64,000 nucleotides of DNA from Flavobacteriales bacterium (GTDB taxonomy: Bacteria; Bacteroidota; Bacteroidia; Flavobacteriales_F; PHOS-HE28): positions 92,490 through 156,489 of the forward strand of contig JAEUTA010000017.1 in assembly GCA_016788205.1 (NCBI GenBank). The letters run 5' to 3'. Shown here piece after piece: positions 18,951-27,271 of the stretch. Each line of letters opens with the position of its first letter. Position 1 is the stretch's first letter. Below the pieces are notes generated by a model. That model was not told the origin of the DNA. It saw nothing but the letters and a program-made list of their open reading frames with translations, and made no database searches. Position numbers and translations under genes: made by a program.

Positions 18951-20759
18951 ATGGCCGGCCGTCCCTCTTCCAAAGCCTTCGCGGACGCACCGCGACCGAA
19001 ACTCGATAAAGCCACGTTCCGCAAAGCGGTGCGCATCTTCCGCTACTTGCGGCCACACCGGCTTTCCATGCTGGTGGGGTTTCTGCTGCTGTTGATCACC
19101 ACCGGCCTCGCCCTGCTGTTCCCAGGTCTACTTGGGCAATTGGTGGATGCGGCCAAGGGTGATGCCAACGCACAACAGCAGCTCCTGGCGGACATCGACC
19201 GGGTGGCCCTTACGCTCTTCGCGGTATTCCTAGGCCAGGCGGTGTTCGGCTACTTCCGTATCGTGATCTTCAACCGGGTGACCACCGACATGTTGAACAG
19301 CCTGCGCACGGACACCTATGAGCACCTGCTGCGGCTGCCGATGATCTTCTTCGCCAAGAACCGTGTGGGTGAATTGAACAGCCGCATCAGTGCCGACGTG
19401 AGCATGGTGCAGGAGGCGCTGACCAGCAACCTCGCCGAACTCGTGCGCCAGGTCCTTACCGTGGCCGCCGGTGTGGTACTGCTCGCCACGGTGAGCTGGG
19501 ACCTCACGCTCACCATGCTCAGCGTCATTCCCGTGGTGGCCATCGTAGCGGTGTTCTTCGGAAGGTTCGTCACCAAACTGAGCAAACAGGTACAGGACAA
19601 GGTGGCCGAGACCAGCGTGATCGTGGATGAGACCCTGCAAGGCATACAGAACGTGAAGGCTTTCGCCAATGAGCGCTGGGAAGCCTTGCGCTACGGCAAA
19701 GTGGTGAATGACATCCGGCTGCTCGCGCTCAAGAGCGGCCGCTGGCAGGGCGCGTTCGTGTCATTCATCATCCTGTGCATGTTCGGCGCCATCGTGCTCG
19801 TGATCTGGCGCGGCGTGCGCTTGATGGCCACCAACGAGATCACCACCGGAGAGCTCGTCACCTTCATCATGTACTCCATCTTCATCGGTGCCAGCATCGG
19901 CGGATTGCCCGAAGTGATCAACCGCATGCTGAAGGCCATCGGTGCCAGTGAACGGCTGATGGATATCCAGGAGGAAAAAGCCGAACCGGTATCGCTCCAA
20001 GAGAAGAAAGTGCCATTGACCCTCCAAGGCGCCGTTCGTTTCGAACAGGTCTCGTTCCACTACGCCACGCGCGCGGACATCCCCGTGTTACAGCATGTGG
20101 ACTTCAGTGTTCGGCCCGGTGAACGGGTAGCGCTCGTTGGCCCCAGTGGCGCTGGCAAAAGCACCGTAGCGGCCCTGGCACTGCGCTTCTACGACCCCGT
20201 GAACGGTCGCGTCACCATCGATGGCAAGGATGCACGCGAATACGACCTCACCGCCTTACGCGACCGCATGGCCATCGTGCCGCAGGAAGTGTTGCTCTTC
20301 GGTGGAACGATCCGCGAGAACATCGCCTACGGCGAACCCACCGCTTCCCACGAAGCCATCGAAGCCGCAGCGCGCAAGGCCAATGCGCACGATTTCATCA
20401 CCACCTTTCCCCAGGGCTACGAGACCGTCGTGGGCGAGCGAGGCATTCAACTGAGCGGAGGTCAGCGGCAACGCATCGCCATCGCGCGGGCCGTACTGAA
20501 GGATCCCGCCATACTCATCCTCGATGAAGCCACCAGCGCACTGGACAGCGAGAGCGAACGCCTCGTGCAGGACGCGCTGGACCAACTGATGAAAGGCCGA
20601 ACGAGCATCGTGATCGCCCACCGCCTGAGCACCGTGCGCGATGCCGACCGGATACTCGTGCTGGACAAAGGCCGCGTGCTGGAGAGCGGCACACACGATG
20701 AGTTGATCGCGGATGTGAACGGGTTGTACCATTCGTTGAGCCGGTTGCAGTTGGCGTAG
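18951..20759 (+). CDS. ABC exporter with fused membrane and ATPase domains (MsbA-like)
   Basis: 602 residues. The N-terminal half (about 25-330) is a six-helix type IV exporter membrane domain. The C-terminal ATPase has Walker A GPSGAGKST, signature LSGGQRQRIAIARA and Walker B ILILDEATSALD, followed by the H-loop IAHRLST. Architecture fits homodimeric lipid or drug exporters of the MsbA/BmrA kind. The substrate cannot be told, and the biosynthetic operon is 7.5 kb away with housekeeping genes between, so a role in exporting its product is only a possibility. It stands alone between a lipoprotein gene and two secreted-protein genes. Confidence 0.92.
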   Translation: MAGRPSSKAFADAPRPKLDKATFRKAVRIFRYLRPHRLSMLVGFLLLLITTGLALLFPGLLGQLVDAAKGDANAQQQLLADIDRVALTLFAVFLGQAVFGYFRIVIFNRVTTDMLNSLRTDTYEHLLRLPMIFFAKNRVGELNSRISADVSMVQEALTSNLAELVRQVLTVAAGVVLLATVSWDLTLTMLSVIPVVAIVAVFFGRFVTKLSKQVQDKVAETSVIVDETLQGIQNVKAFANERWEALRYGKVVNDIRLLALKSGRWQGAFVSFIILCMFGAIVLVIWRGVRLMATNEITTGELVTFIMYSIFIGASIGGLPEVINRMLKAIGASERLMDIQEEKAEPVSLQEKKVPLTLQGAVRFEQVSFHYATRADIPVLQHVDFSVRPGERVALVGPSGAGKSTVAALALRFYDPVNGRVTIDGKDAREYDLTALRDRMAIVPQEVLLFGGTIRENIAYGEPTASHEAIEAAARKANAHDFITTFPQGYETVVGERGIQLSGGQRQRIAIARAVLKDPAILILDEATSALDSESERLVQDALDQLMKGRTSIVIAHRLSTVRDADRILVLDKGRVLESGTHDELIADVNGLYHSLSRLQLA

Positions 20760-20845
20760 GATGATCCAGGCCTTTCGCCCGGTCACTCCCAGCCACGGCA
20801 ACCCGCACCTGCGCTTTCGTCTTAGTGATAGCAACATGCTCCATC

Positions 20846-21928
20846 ATGTCCAAAGCGATCACCGCCACGCTATCCATGCTGTGCATCTCCGCGGGCGAAC
20901 TCGCGGCTCAAGCACCACCCGTCAACGTGCAATGGTCCGTCCTGCTGGCGACCGGCAGCGAGACGAACGAACCCCTTCGCATCTGCGTCGACCAAGGCAT
21001 CACGTACTGGTTGATGGAGGATGCGCTAGGGCTCTGGACACAGTCCGATGGAGTGATCCGACGCTATGATGCCAACGGCATGGCCCTTACGGGCTACGCT
21101 CCTGAAGCTCCGTCCATCGGATGCAACGCCAGCTTGGACCATCATATCGATTTCCATGTTCGCAACGACTCCATATGGGGGATCTCCCGTGTGCAGAACC
21201 TCGGAGGGTCACAGGCGCAGGACATCCTGTTCTGTGCACAAAGCCCGGATAGTACATGGCGGCCCGATGGGTCGATCAACGGTGAGTTCCTCTCCGATGG
21301 TGTGAACGGATTGCTGGTCACCGCGGAGACGCGCTACTTGTGTGCGTGGCACGAGGTGAGTCCCGAACAGGCCGATGGACGTGTGATCGCTTTCGACATG
21401 AATGATGCACTGCTCTGGGATGTTGCGCTACCGTTGGTCGGTTTCGGAGCCGTACATGCGCTTGCGGCGGCAGGTGATTCCCTGGCTGTGGCGGCATTCC
21501 CCTATCTGCATTGGTTGCAGACCTCCACCGGGGCTCATACATCCAGCACTACGCTGTACAGCGGTGACGCCGGACAAGGGGTCTTGATCACGGCGGGGAA
21601 TGAACTCTATTGGGCTGCGGAAAGCGGAGGAACGGTCCACTACGGAAAACATGATGCAACCGGTGCATCGGTTTGGAGCGGTACCGCTCCGGGGATCACG
21701 GTCAATGCCATTGCCGTGGATGCGCAGGGGCGAACATGGATCGGTGGCAATGGCCCCACCGCGGGTAACTTGATCAAGGTACTGGCAGATGGAACGCTGG
21801 AAGGTACCTACACGTTCGGGGCTACCGTTGCCGATATCGACTTCTCCAACGGTCGGCTTAGCTGGACCGGCCAACTGATGACCGGCGACCCTTCCTCCTA
21901 CCTCATCAACGCCATACCCCAGCCATGA
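20846..21928 (+). CDS. Secreted protein, possibly beta-propeller-like, unknown function
   Basis: 360 residues from the ATG at 20846 (the frame also allows a GTG at 20825). A signal peptide ends near AAQAPPVN. The mature protein is rich in Trp, Gly and Asp, with recurring short strands such as TYWLMEDALGLW, LYWAAESGG and TWIGGNGP, suggesting a YVTN/NHL-like propeller. It lacks an obvious T9SS sorting domain. The following gene has the same kind of repeated strands and starts inside its stop codon (ATGA), so the pair is co-translated and probably arose by duplication. Confidence 0.7.
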   Translation: MSKAITATLSMLCISAGELAAQAPPVNVQWSVLLATGSETNEPLRICVDQGITYWLMEDALGLWTQSDGVIRRYDANGMALTGYAPEAPSIGCNASLDHHIDFHVRNDSIWGISRVQNLGGSQAQDILFCAQSPDSTWRPDGSINGEFLSDGVNGLLVTAETRYLCAWHEVSPEQADGRVIAFDMNDALLWDVALPLVGFGAVHALAAAGDSLAVAAFPYLHWLQTSTGAHTSSTTLYSGDAGQGVLITAGNELYWAAESGGTVHYGKHDATGASVWSGTAPGITVNAIAVDAQGRTWIGGNGPTAGNLIKVLADGTLEGTYTFGATVADIDFSNGRLSWTGQLMTGDPSSYLINAIPQP

Positions 21929-23304
21929 ACATGCCCATCCTGATATGCGCTCGCACCATGGGTCTTGCGACCGCACTGTATGTCGCGCGAACGATGGTGG
22001 CACAAGCACCGCTTGAACCTGCGTGGGTCCATACCTGGCCTTTCGGGCAGGATGGACTCCCCTTGATCGCACCCACCGGCAAGGACAACCACGTTACCGT
22101 TGATGCCGTGACCGGACTGATCCATTGCACCATCAGCGATGAGGAGCTCCTGCTTTCTCCCCGGAACGAATTGCTTTTCAGTTTCGATGCAGAAGGCAAC
22201 GAGATCACGCCGCAGTCACCCGTCCTGCTCGGCAAAGCCCAATTCCAACACCTCTACGATCCGCCCTACAACAGGCACGCCACCTTTGCCCCCCAGGTAC
22301 ATGATGGCATCGTGATAGCCGCACACGCCTACGATCAGGGCGGTATCTGGGCACCCTACATCACCGGCGGTCCTTTGTCCGGAGATCGATGGTCGATGAC
22401 CACTGATCTGCCACAGCCCGGCCCCGTGCCTTTTGCCGTCGCCATCGGCGATGGAGGTGCATTGATCCAAGCACATGGGCGCGTGATCGGCGTGGATCCC
22501 GGCGGATGGATCCAATGGATGCACCGAATCCTTTCTGAGATAAGTGCCATTGCCCTGAGCGATGGCATCGCCTGGATCCTCACCGAGTCAGGTGAAATGA
22601 AGCGTTTGCAGATGAGCGATGGCACCGTTCTTCCATCGATACAGATGGCCGGTGCTGCGCAGTACCTCGTCGTGCGTGATGAACACTTGTTCCAAGCCAG
22701 TGCCGACTTCGCCGGGAACATCACGGTGATCAAGACCGACCTGCTCGGCAGCGAGGTCTACACTACCACCACCAACGTAGGCGCAATGGGCGAATTGACA
22801 GGGTTGGTGGTGGACCACGCCGGACGGGCCTGGACCAGCTTCACCGTTCAGGACATGGAGAACCTTGCCGTATCGGGAAAGTTGGTCGGTTTCGACCCCA
22901 CGGGTGACGTTCTTGATCGTTACACGTATGGGGCCAGCATGAACGGGATCGCCACCGACGGAGAGCGCCTGTTCATCACCGGATGGTCGAATACAGCCAC
23001 ATCCGAGACTTACTTGCTCGGCGTGGATGCCGCACTGATCACCTCAATGGACCCTGAACCGGGCATGGACCAAGCGCGTATCTGGCCCCAACCCGCACGT
23101 GATGAGTTGAACATCCTGCTGCCGCCTGCCGCTACATCCATCATACTGCTCGATGGACCCGGCCGAGCGATCCGCACGTGGTCCATCGCTGCGTTCTCCG
23201 AACGTGCAACGCTGGATCTGTCAAGCATACCGCAGGGAGCCTACCTCATACGCGTGCAGCACAACGGCCGCGCACTAACGCTCCCCATCATCGTACAGCG
23301 CTAG
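21925..23304 (+). CDS. Secreted propeller-like protein with T9SS C-terminal sorting domain
   Basis: 459 residues. An N-terminal signal peptide is followed by strand repeats like those of the upstream neighbour (LTGLVVDHAGRAWTSF, LSEISAIALSDGIAWIL). The last 80 or so residues form a type A T9SS sorting domain: ARIWPQPARDELNI begins the domain and GAYLIRVQHNGRALTLPIIVQR ends it. The protein should cross the outer membrane by T9SS and be attached or released at the cell surface. Its start overlaps the upstream stop by 4 bases. The ligand or substrate is unknown. Confidence 0.78.
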   Translation: MNMPILICARTMGLATALYVARTMVAQAPLEPAWVHTWPFGQDGLPLIAPTGKDNHVTVDAVTGLIHCTISDEELLLSPRNELLFSFDAEGNEITPQSPVLLGKAQFQHLYDPPYNRHATFAPQVHDGIVIAAHAYDQGGIWAPYITGGPLSGDRWSMTTDLPQPGPVPFAVAIGDGGALIQAHGRVIGVDPGGWIQWMHRILSEISAIALSDGIAWILTESGEMKRLQMSDGTVLPSIQMAGAAQYLVVRDEHLFQASADFAGNITVIKTDLLGSEVYTTTTNVGAMGELTGLVVDHAGRAWTSFTVQDMENLAVSGKLVGFDPTGDVLDRYTYGASMNGIATDGERLFITGWSNTATSETYLLGVDAALITSMDPEPGMDQARIWPQPARDELNILLPPAATSIILLDGPGRAIRTWSIAAFSERATLDLSSIPQGAYLIRVQHNGRALTLPIIVQR

Positions 23305-23350
23305 GGGCCCTCTTGGGCACGCCTTCCAGCCGGACCGGAATCGGGAGAGA

Positions 23351-23971
23351 CTACAACCGCACCTCCACCACCTTCTTTGTCGCGAAGAACTCTTCGCTGA
23401 AGAACTCCTTCAGCTCGTGCACCTTCACGGCCTGACGCACCGGTAGGATCTCATCCGCGAGCTCGCCGCCTTTGAGGTAGTACATCATGCCTTGCCGGAT
23501 CGGCACCAGGTGTTTCGTATCACGGATGAACTCCGGCAGCGTGGTCACCGCGCGGCTCACGATCACGTCGTAGCGCTCCGTATGGTCGGTGCTACGGACC
23601 TGTTCCGCCGTGCAGTTGGTCAAGCCCAGGCCTTCCACCACACCCTTCACCGCGGTGATCTTCTTGCCGATGCCATCGATACCATGGAAGGAGCAGTCGG
23701 GGAACAGGACGGCCAATGGTACCAGCGGGAATCCCCCACCCGTGCCCACATCGATGATGCGCGTGCCTGCTTGGAACGTAACGACCTTGGCGATACCCAA
23801 CGCGTGCAGGATGTGCCGCTCATAGAGGTTCTCCATGTCCTTGCGCGAGATCAGGTTGATGCGCTCGTTCCATTCCGGATAGAGGGTGCCCAACTGCTCG
23901 AAGTGCGTGCGCTGCTGCGCGGTGAGCGAGGGGAAATAACGAAGGAGAAGATCGAGGCCGGGGGAATTCAT
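23351..23971 (-). CDS. rsmG: 16S rRNA (guanine527-N7)-methyltransferase
   Basis: SAM-dependent enzyme methylating G527 of 16S rRNA. The 206-residue protein from the preferred ATG (MNSPGLDLLLRYFP) has the family signature NLISRKDMENLYERHILHAL, motif I IIDVGTGGGFPLVPLAVLFP, and SRAVTTLPEF. The frame extends eight codons further, but that extension is made of CATGTG repeats and begins with an unlikely peptide. The start codon itself is the first CATG of the octamer repeat described separately. It lies downstream of the sigma-factor gene on the same strand after about 150 bases. Confidence 0.94.
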   Translation of the reverse strand: MNSPGLDLLLRYFPSLTAQQRTHFEQLGTLYPEWNERINLISRKDMENLYERHILHALGIAKVVTFQAGTRIIDVGTGGGFPLVPLAVLFPDCSFHGIDGIGKKITAVKGVVEGLGLTNCTAEQVRSTDHTERYDVIVSRAVTTLPEFIRDTKHLVPIRQGMMYYLKGGELADEILPVRQAVKVHELKEFFSEEFFATKKVVEVRL

Positions 23972-24121
23972 GTGGACATGTGGACATGTGGGCATGTGAC
24001 CATGAATACCTCCTTGGTGGATGGGGTAAGCCTACTTTCCATGAGGATCGACCGCACACCGAACGTGACGCTCGCGCATTCCATGACCACATGGGCACAT
24101 GTCCACATGGTCACATGTGAT
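23969..24121. repeat. Inverted pair of CATGTGNN octamer-repeat blocks flanking the rsmG upstream gap
   Basis: CATG occurs at exact 8-base intervals at 23969, 23977, 23985, 23993 and 24001. It recurs with the same spacing at 24082, 24090, 24098, 24106 and 24114. The first block reads mainly CATGTGGA/CATGTGGG; the second is the same type in the opposite orientation (CATGTCCA, CATGGGCA). The blocks flank 77 bases of ordinary sequence, so the gap could fold into a long imperfect hairpin. The left block includes the rsmG start codon and the right block abuts the sigma-factor stop. Confidence 0.85.
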
Positions 24122-24730
24122 CTAGATATGGTCCTTATGGTTCTCCATCAGGTTCAGCAGGAACTCGCGGGCGCGGAAGAGCTGTGCTTTCACCGTGCCC
24201 AAGGGCAGGTCCAGTTCATCCGCGATCTCCTCGTAGCTGTACTCCTTGTAGTAGCGCAGCTCCACCAGCGTGCGGTAGCGGGGTTTCAGCTTGTCCACCA
24301 CCTCGCGCATGATCAGGTTCTTCTGCTCCTTGATGGCGATCTCCGCAGGGTCCAGGCCCGTGCCTTTCAGTTCGATCGTCATCTCATCGCCATCATCCGT
24401 GCCGATGGGGTTGTCGATGCTGAAGGTCTTCTTCTTTTGTTTGCGGATCCAGTCGATGCAATTGTTCGAAGCGATCTTGAACAGCCAAGTGCTGAACGCG
24501 TAGTTCGGCGTGTACTGCTTCAACCGGTGGAAGGCCTTGCCGAAGGCTTCGATGGTAAGATCCTCCGCATCGTCCTTGTTGTTGATCATCTTCAACAACA
24601 TGAAATAGATGGAGTCGCGGTAACGGCTCATCAGTTCGGCGTAGGCCTTCTGATCGCCTTTCTGCACGGCACGTTGTACGAGGATGTAGTCGTAACGTGC
24701 CTTCTCGCTGAGGTTCTCGTTCACTTCCAT
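24122..24730 (-). CDS. RNA polymerase sigma-70 family (ECF-type) factor
   Basis: 202 residues. Region 2 contains DAEDLTIEAFGKAFHRLKQYTPNYAFSTWLFKIASNNCIDWIRKQ and region 4 contains YKEYSYEEIADELDLPLGTVKAQLFRAREFL, the normal two-domain layout of an ECF sigma factor. An insertion of about 35 residues between them (GTDDGDEMTIELKGTGLDP) is typical of the Bacteroidota group of such factors. The frame extends far upstream, but the ATG at 24730 gives a normal N-terminus. It overlaps the end of the glycosyltransferase gene by 10 bases, so the two are co-transcribed. No anti-sigma gene is adjacent. Confidence 0.93.
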   Translation of the reverse strand: MEVNENLSEKARYDYILVQRAVQKGDQKAYAELMSRYRDSIYFMLLKMINNKDDAEDLTIEAFGKAFHRLKQYTPNYAFSTWLFKIASNNCIDWIRKQKKKTFSIDNPIGTDDGDEMTIELKGTGLDPAEIAIKEQKNLIMREVVDKLKPRYRTLVELRYYKEYSYEEIADELDLPLGTVKAQLFRAREFLLNLMENHKDHI

Positions 24731-25821
24731 CGTTTGGGCTTGACGAGGATCGTGCTGGTGTACAGCAGGGGATCCAAAAGTAGGAACAGCCATTCTAGGG
24801 GTATGGCGAGCCACACCAATGCACCGGCATGGAGGCGGCGCATGGCGAGCACGGTGATCGGCAACAACACGCACAGCTCCACCGCCAGGCCGATGAGCGC
24901 CTCGCGCCACTGCATGCGCAGCATGAACCACAGCACCAGCAGCCAGAACGCCGTGCGCGCCAGGGGCAGCAACATCAGCAATACCTGGTGGCCCAGGCGG
25001 TAGTGCGCCGCCGTGGTGTAGTGGCGGCGCTTGCGGCGCAGCCACGTGCCCAGGTCGCGCGTGGGCTGCGTGGTCACGAACGAACGCGGATCGGCCACCA
25101 CGCCGGTGTTCTTCGCGCGCGCCACTTCGTTGATGAAGAGGTCGTCATCGCCGCTCATCAAGTGGTTGTGCTTCTTCGCGCCCTTGGCATTGAAGAACAG
25201 CTCGCCGGTGTAGCCCAGGTTGCGCCCCACGCCCATGTAAGGGAAACCCGCCTGCGCGAAGGCCATGTACTGCATCGCCTTCATGGTACCGTCATAACGC
25301 TCCAGCACGTTGGCCACGCCCGGCTGGTAGGCGTAGGGGCTGTGGCCGATCACGATCTGTTTCCCCTTGGCGAAACCCGCGGCCATGGTGCTGAGCCAGT
25401 CGTTGCCGGCCGGCAGGCAGTCCGCATCGGTGAGCAGCACGTGCGGGTACTTCGCGGCGCGAACCCCGACTCCCAACGCGAGCTTCTTGCCGTAGTTGAA
25501 CTTCTCGTCCGCCTGGATGTTCACCGGACGCAGGCGTGGCTGGTGCGGCTTCATCCACTGCAGCACCTCCCAGGTATCGTCCTCGCTGCGGTCGTTCACC
25601 ACCACCACCTCGAACTCCTTGTGGTCCTGCTCCATCAACAGCGGGATCAACCGCTCCAGGCGACGCGCCTCACTGCGGGCGCAGATCACCACGCTCACCG
25701 GCAGGTCACGGTCCGGCTGCACCTCGGGTTTGCGGAACGCCAGCCGGGCGAACATCACCACGTGGAAGAAGAGCAGCACGACCAGCGCGCCCACCATCAC
25801 AGAGAATTCAACGGACCACAT
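24721..25821 (-). CDS. Family 2 glycosyltransferase, membrane-bound
   Basis: 366 residues from the ATG at 25821. A first membrane helix (about 5-25) is followed by a GT-A domain: PVSVVICARSEARRLERL, VVVVNDRSEDDTW, and the nucleotide-sugar/metal motif LLTDADCLPA. A second acidic motif, MSGDDDLFINEVA, precedes RRKRRHYTTA, the Q/RxxRW-like acceptor region of processive GT2 enzymes. Three or so membrane helices end the protein. The frame extends 45 codons upstream with no credible sequence. It overlaps the sigma gene by 10 bases. The sugar and acceptor are unknown; a cell-envelope polysaccharide or lipid is likely. Confidence 0.9.
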   Translation of the reverse strand: MWSVEFSVMVGALVVLLFFHVVMFARLAFRKPEVQPDRDLPVSVVICARSEARRLERLIPLLMEQDHKEFEVVVVNDRSEDDTWEVLQWMKPHQPRLRPVNIQADEKFNYGKKLALGVGVRAAKYPHVLLTDADCLPAGNDWLSTMAAGFAKGKQIVIGHSPYAYQPGVANVLERYDGTMKAMQYMAFAQAGFPYMGVGRNLGYTGELFFNAKGAKKHNHLMSGDDDLFINEVARAKNTGVVADPRSFVTTQPTRDLGTWLRRKRRHYTTAAHYRLGHQVLLMLLPLARTAFWLLVLWFMLRMQWREALIGLAVELCVLLPITVLAMRRLHAGALVWLAIPLEWLFLLLDPLLYTSTILVKPKRWK

Positions 25822-25971
25822 GCGAACAGACCACACCCTCGTGCGGTACGAGGGCGAAACTACCCGGACGCCTTCTGCCCTTCCTTGTCCGCCACCGCCA
25901 GTTATGAACACCACGAGCGGGGTGGAACGCACGAGCGGGCGCGCGGTCATCGCCACCGCTCACCGGACCCC

Positions 25972-26316
25972 TCAATTCGTCCATACCGCATACCCCTTGC
26001 GCCGCAGTTCCAGCGCCAACCCACGCTCCACTTCCAACGCTTCGGCCCGGGAGAGCGGACCGATGTGCTGGTACAGGCTGGGCCGCAGGTAACGGCCGTA
26101 CTTGCGCACGATGTCACTGCTCAGCTTGTGCCCCTTGGCGCTGCGGGCACCCGTCTTGTGCTGCTGCAACCGCTCTTTCGGGTCCTTGCTCGTCTGCCCC
26201 ACGTACAGGCACTCCAGCACCCCGTTGTACTGCGGGTTGGCCTCGCGGAAGCGGCGGTCCTCCGTGTAGACCTTGCGGGCCAGTTCGACCACGTAAACGG
26301 TGTGGATGGTGGGCAT
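25972..26316 (-). CDS. GIY-YIG-like nuclease-fold protein
   Basis: 114 residues from the ATG at 26316. The pattern VYVVEL ... CLYVGQT ... ERLQQHKTG fits the GIY-YIG core, where YVGQT is the YIG motif and the Arg of ERLQQH the conserved basic residue. The C-terminal EALEVERGLALELRRKG supplies a candidate metal-binding Glu. The GIY tripeptide itself is VYV, so the protein is divergent and activity is uncertain. It resembles small stand-alone GIY-YIG proteins rather than UvrC or homing enzymes. It is divergent from the SDR gene and 150 bases downstream of the glycosyltransferase start. Confidence 0.65.
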   Translation of the reverse strand: MPTIHTVYVVELARKVYTEDRRFREANPQYNGVLECLYVGQTSKDPKERLQQHKTGARSAKGHKLSSDIVRKYGRYLRPSLYQHIGPLSRAEALEVERGLALELRRKGYAVWTN

Positions 26317-26433
26317 GGGCGATACGCCCCGAAGATCCTCGCGCGGCACCCGGGAGCACAACGCCCCACACGCTTCCTTATCAACAGTGCGGCGTGCGCC
26401 CGAACAACCGCGGCGAACGGACTGTTACACCAC

Positions 26434-27117
26434 GTGACCGCTCCCCTCCTCCTCATCGGTGCCTCCAGCGGCATCGGACAGGCCATCGCGCATCGTTCGC
26501 AAGCCCAGGGTATCCCCTTCATCACCGCTGGCCGTCGCGCAACGTCCTTCGGTGTTCCGCACATCACCTACGACGCCAGCACCGGCCCACTGCCGCAGGA
26601 ACAACTGCCTGCCGAATTGGGCGGCCTGGTCTACTGTCCGGGCAGTATCGACCTCAAGCCCCTGCGCTCCACCCGGGCCGATGACCTGCGCACGGCCTTC
26701 GAGCTTAACGCCGTGGGCGCCTTCCTCGCGGTGCAGGCCTGTGCCGAACGGCTGAAGAAAGTGCCCGGTAGTGGCATCGTCCTCTTCAGCACCGTGGCCG
26801 TCGCACGCGGCATGGCCTTCCACACCACCGTGGCCGCGGCGAAGGGAGCGGTGGAAGGCCTCACCCGCTCCCTCGCTGCCGAACTGGCACCGCACGTCCG
26901 CGTCAACTGCATCGCCCCCAGCCTCACACGCACACCCCTTGCCGAGAAGCTGCTGAGCACGCCCGAACGCGAAGCCGCGGGTGCCGACCGGCATCCACTG
27001 AAGCGCGTGGGCGAAGCGGCCGAGGTCGCTGCCATGGCCACCTTCCTGCTCAGCGACGAGGCACGCTGGATCACCGGGCAGGTGCTGGCCGTGGACGGTG
27101 GACTGAGCACGTTGTGA
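26434..27117 (+). CDS. SDR-family protein lacking the catalytic tyrosine
   Basis: 227 residues from a GTG start. The Rossmann nucleotide motif GASSGIG (9-15) and the C-terminal SDR features ([30 protein letters not shown]) are clear. The usual YxxxK catalytic motif reads VAAAK, so Lys is kept but Tyr is replaced by Val; the Ser position ([10 protein letters not shown]) is kept. I recall related Bacteroidota SDRs beside cryptochromes that also lack this Tyr, which suggests a conserved non-classical role rather than decay. It heads a tight run with DUF2256 (1 base after its stop) and two photolyase-family genes. An open frame extending far upstream is antisense shadow. Confidence 0.85.
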   Translation: MTAPLLLIGASSGIGQAIAHRSQAQGIPFITAGRRATSFGVPHITYDASTGPLPQEQLPAELGGLVYCPGSIDLKPLRSTRADDLRTAFELNAVGAFLAVQACAERLKKVPGSGIVLFSTVAVARGMAFHTTVAAAKGAVEGLTRSLAAELAPHVRVNCIAPSLTRTPLAEKLLSTPEREAAGADRHPLKRVGEAAEVAAMATFLLSDEARWITGQVLAVDGGLSTL

Positions 27118-27118
27118 C

Positions 27119-27271
27119 ATGCCGCGACACCGCAGACCGAGCGACCGGCCCGAGAAGGTGTGCGCCACCTGCGGCCGTCCCTTCCAGTGGCGCAAGAAAT
27201 GGGAGAAGGTGTGGAACGACGTGAAGTACTGCAGCGACCGATGCCGGAGCGACAAGAGCAAGCCCGCGTAG
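27119..27271 (+). CDS. DUF2256 zinc-ribbon-like small protein
   Basis: 50 residues, highly basic, with two CxxC-like pairs: VCATCGRPF and [11 protein letters not shown], plus the conserved [15 protein letters not shown] core of DUF2256. The four cysteines should bind a metal. It starts 1 base after the SDR stop, and its stop overlaps the following GTG start by one base (TAGTG). The family is regularly encoded beside cryptochrome/photolyase genes, and this context supports the call. The function is unknown. Confidence 0.88.
   Translation: MPRHRRPSDRPEKVCATCGRPFQWRKKWEKVWNDVKYCSDRCRSDKSKPA

Noticed and set aside
18951..20759. ABC exporter as dedicated transporter of the NRPS-PKS product
   Set aside because: It is 7.5 kb from the cluster with core genes between and resembles a general MsbA-like exporter, so the link is unsupported.
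24829..26433. Long plus-strand frame running into the SDR gene
   Set aside because: This part is antisense to the glycosyltransferase and GIY-YIG genes and His/Gln/Arg-rich. Only the portion from the GTG at 26434 encodes SDR motifs.
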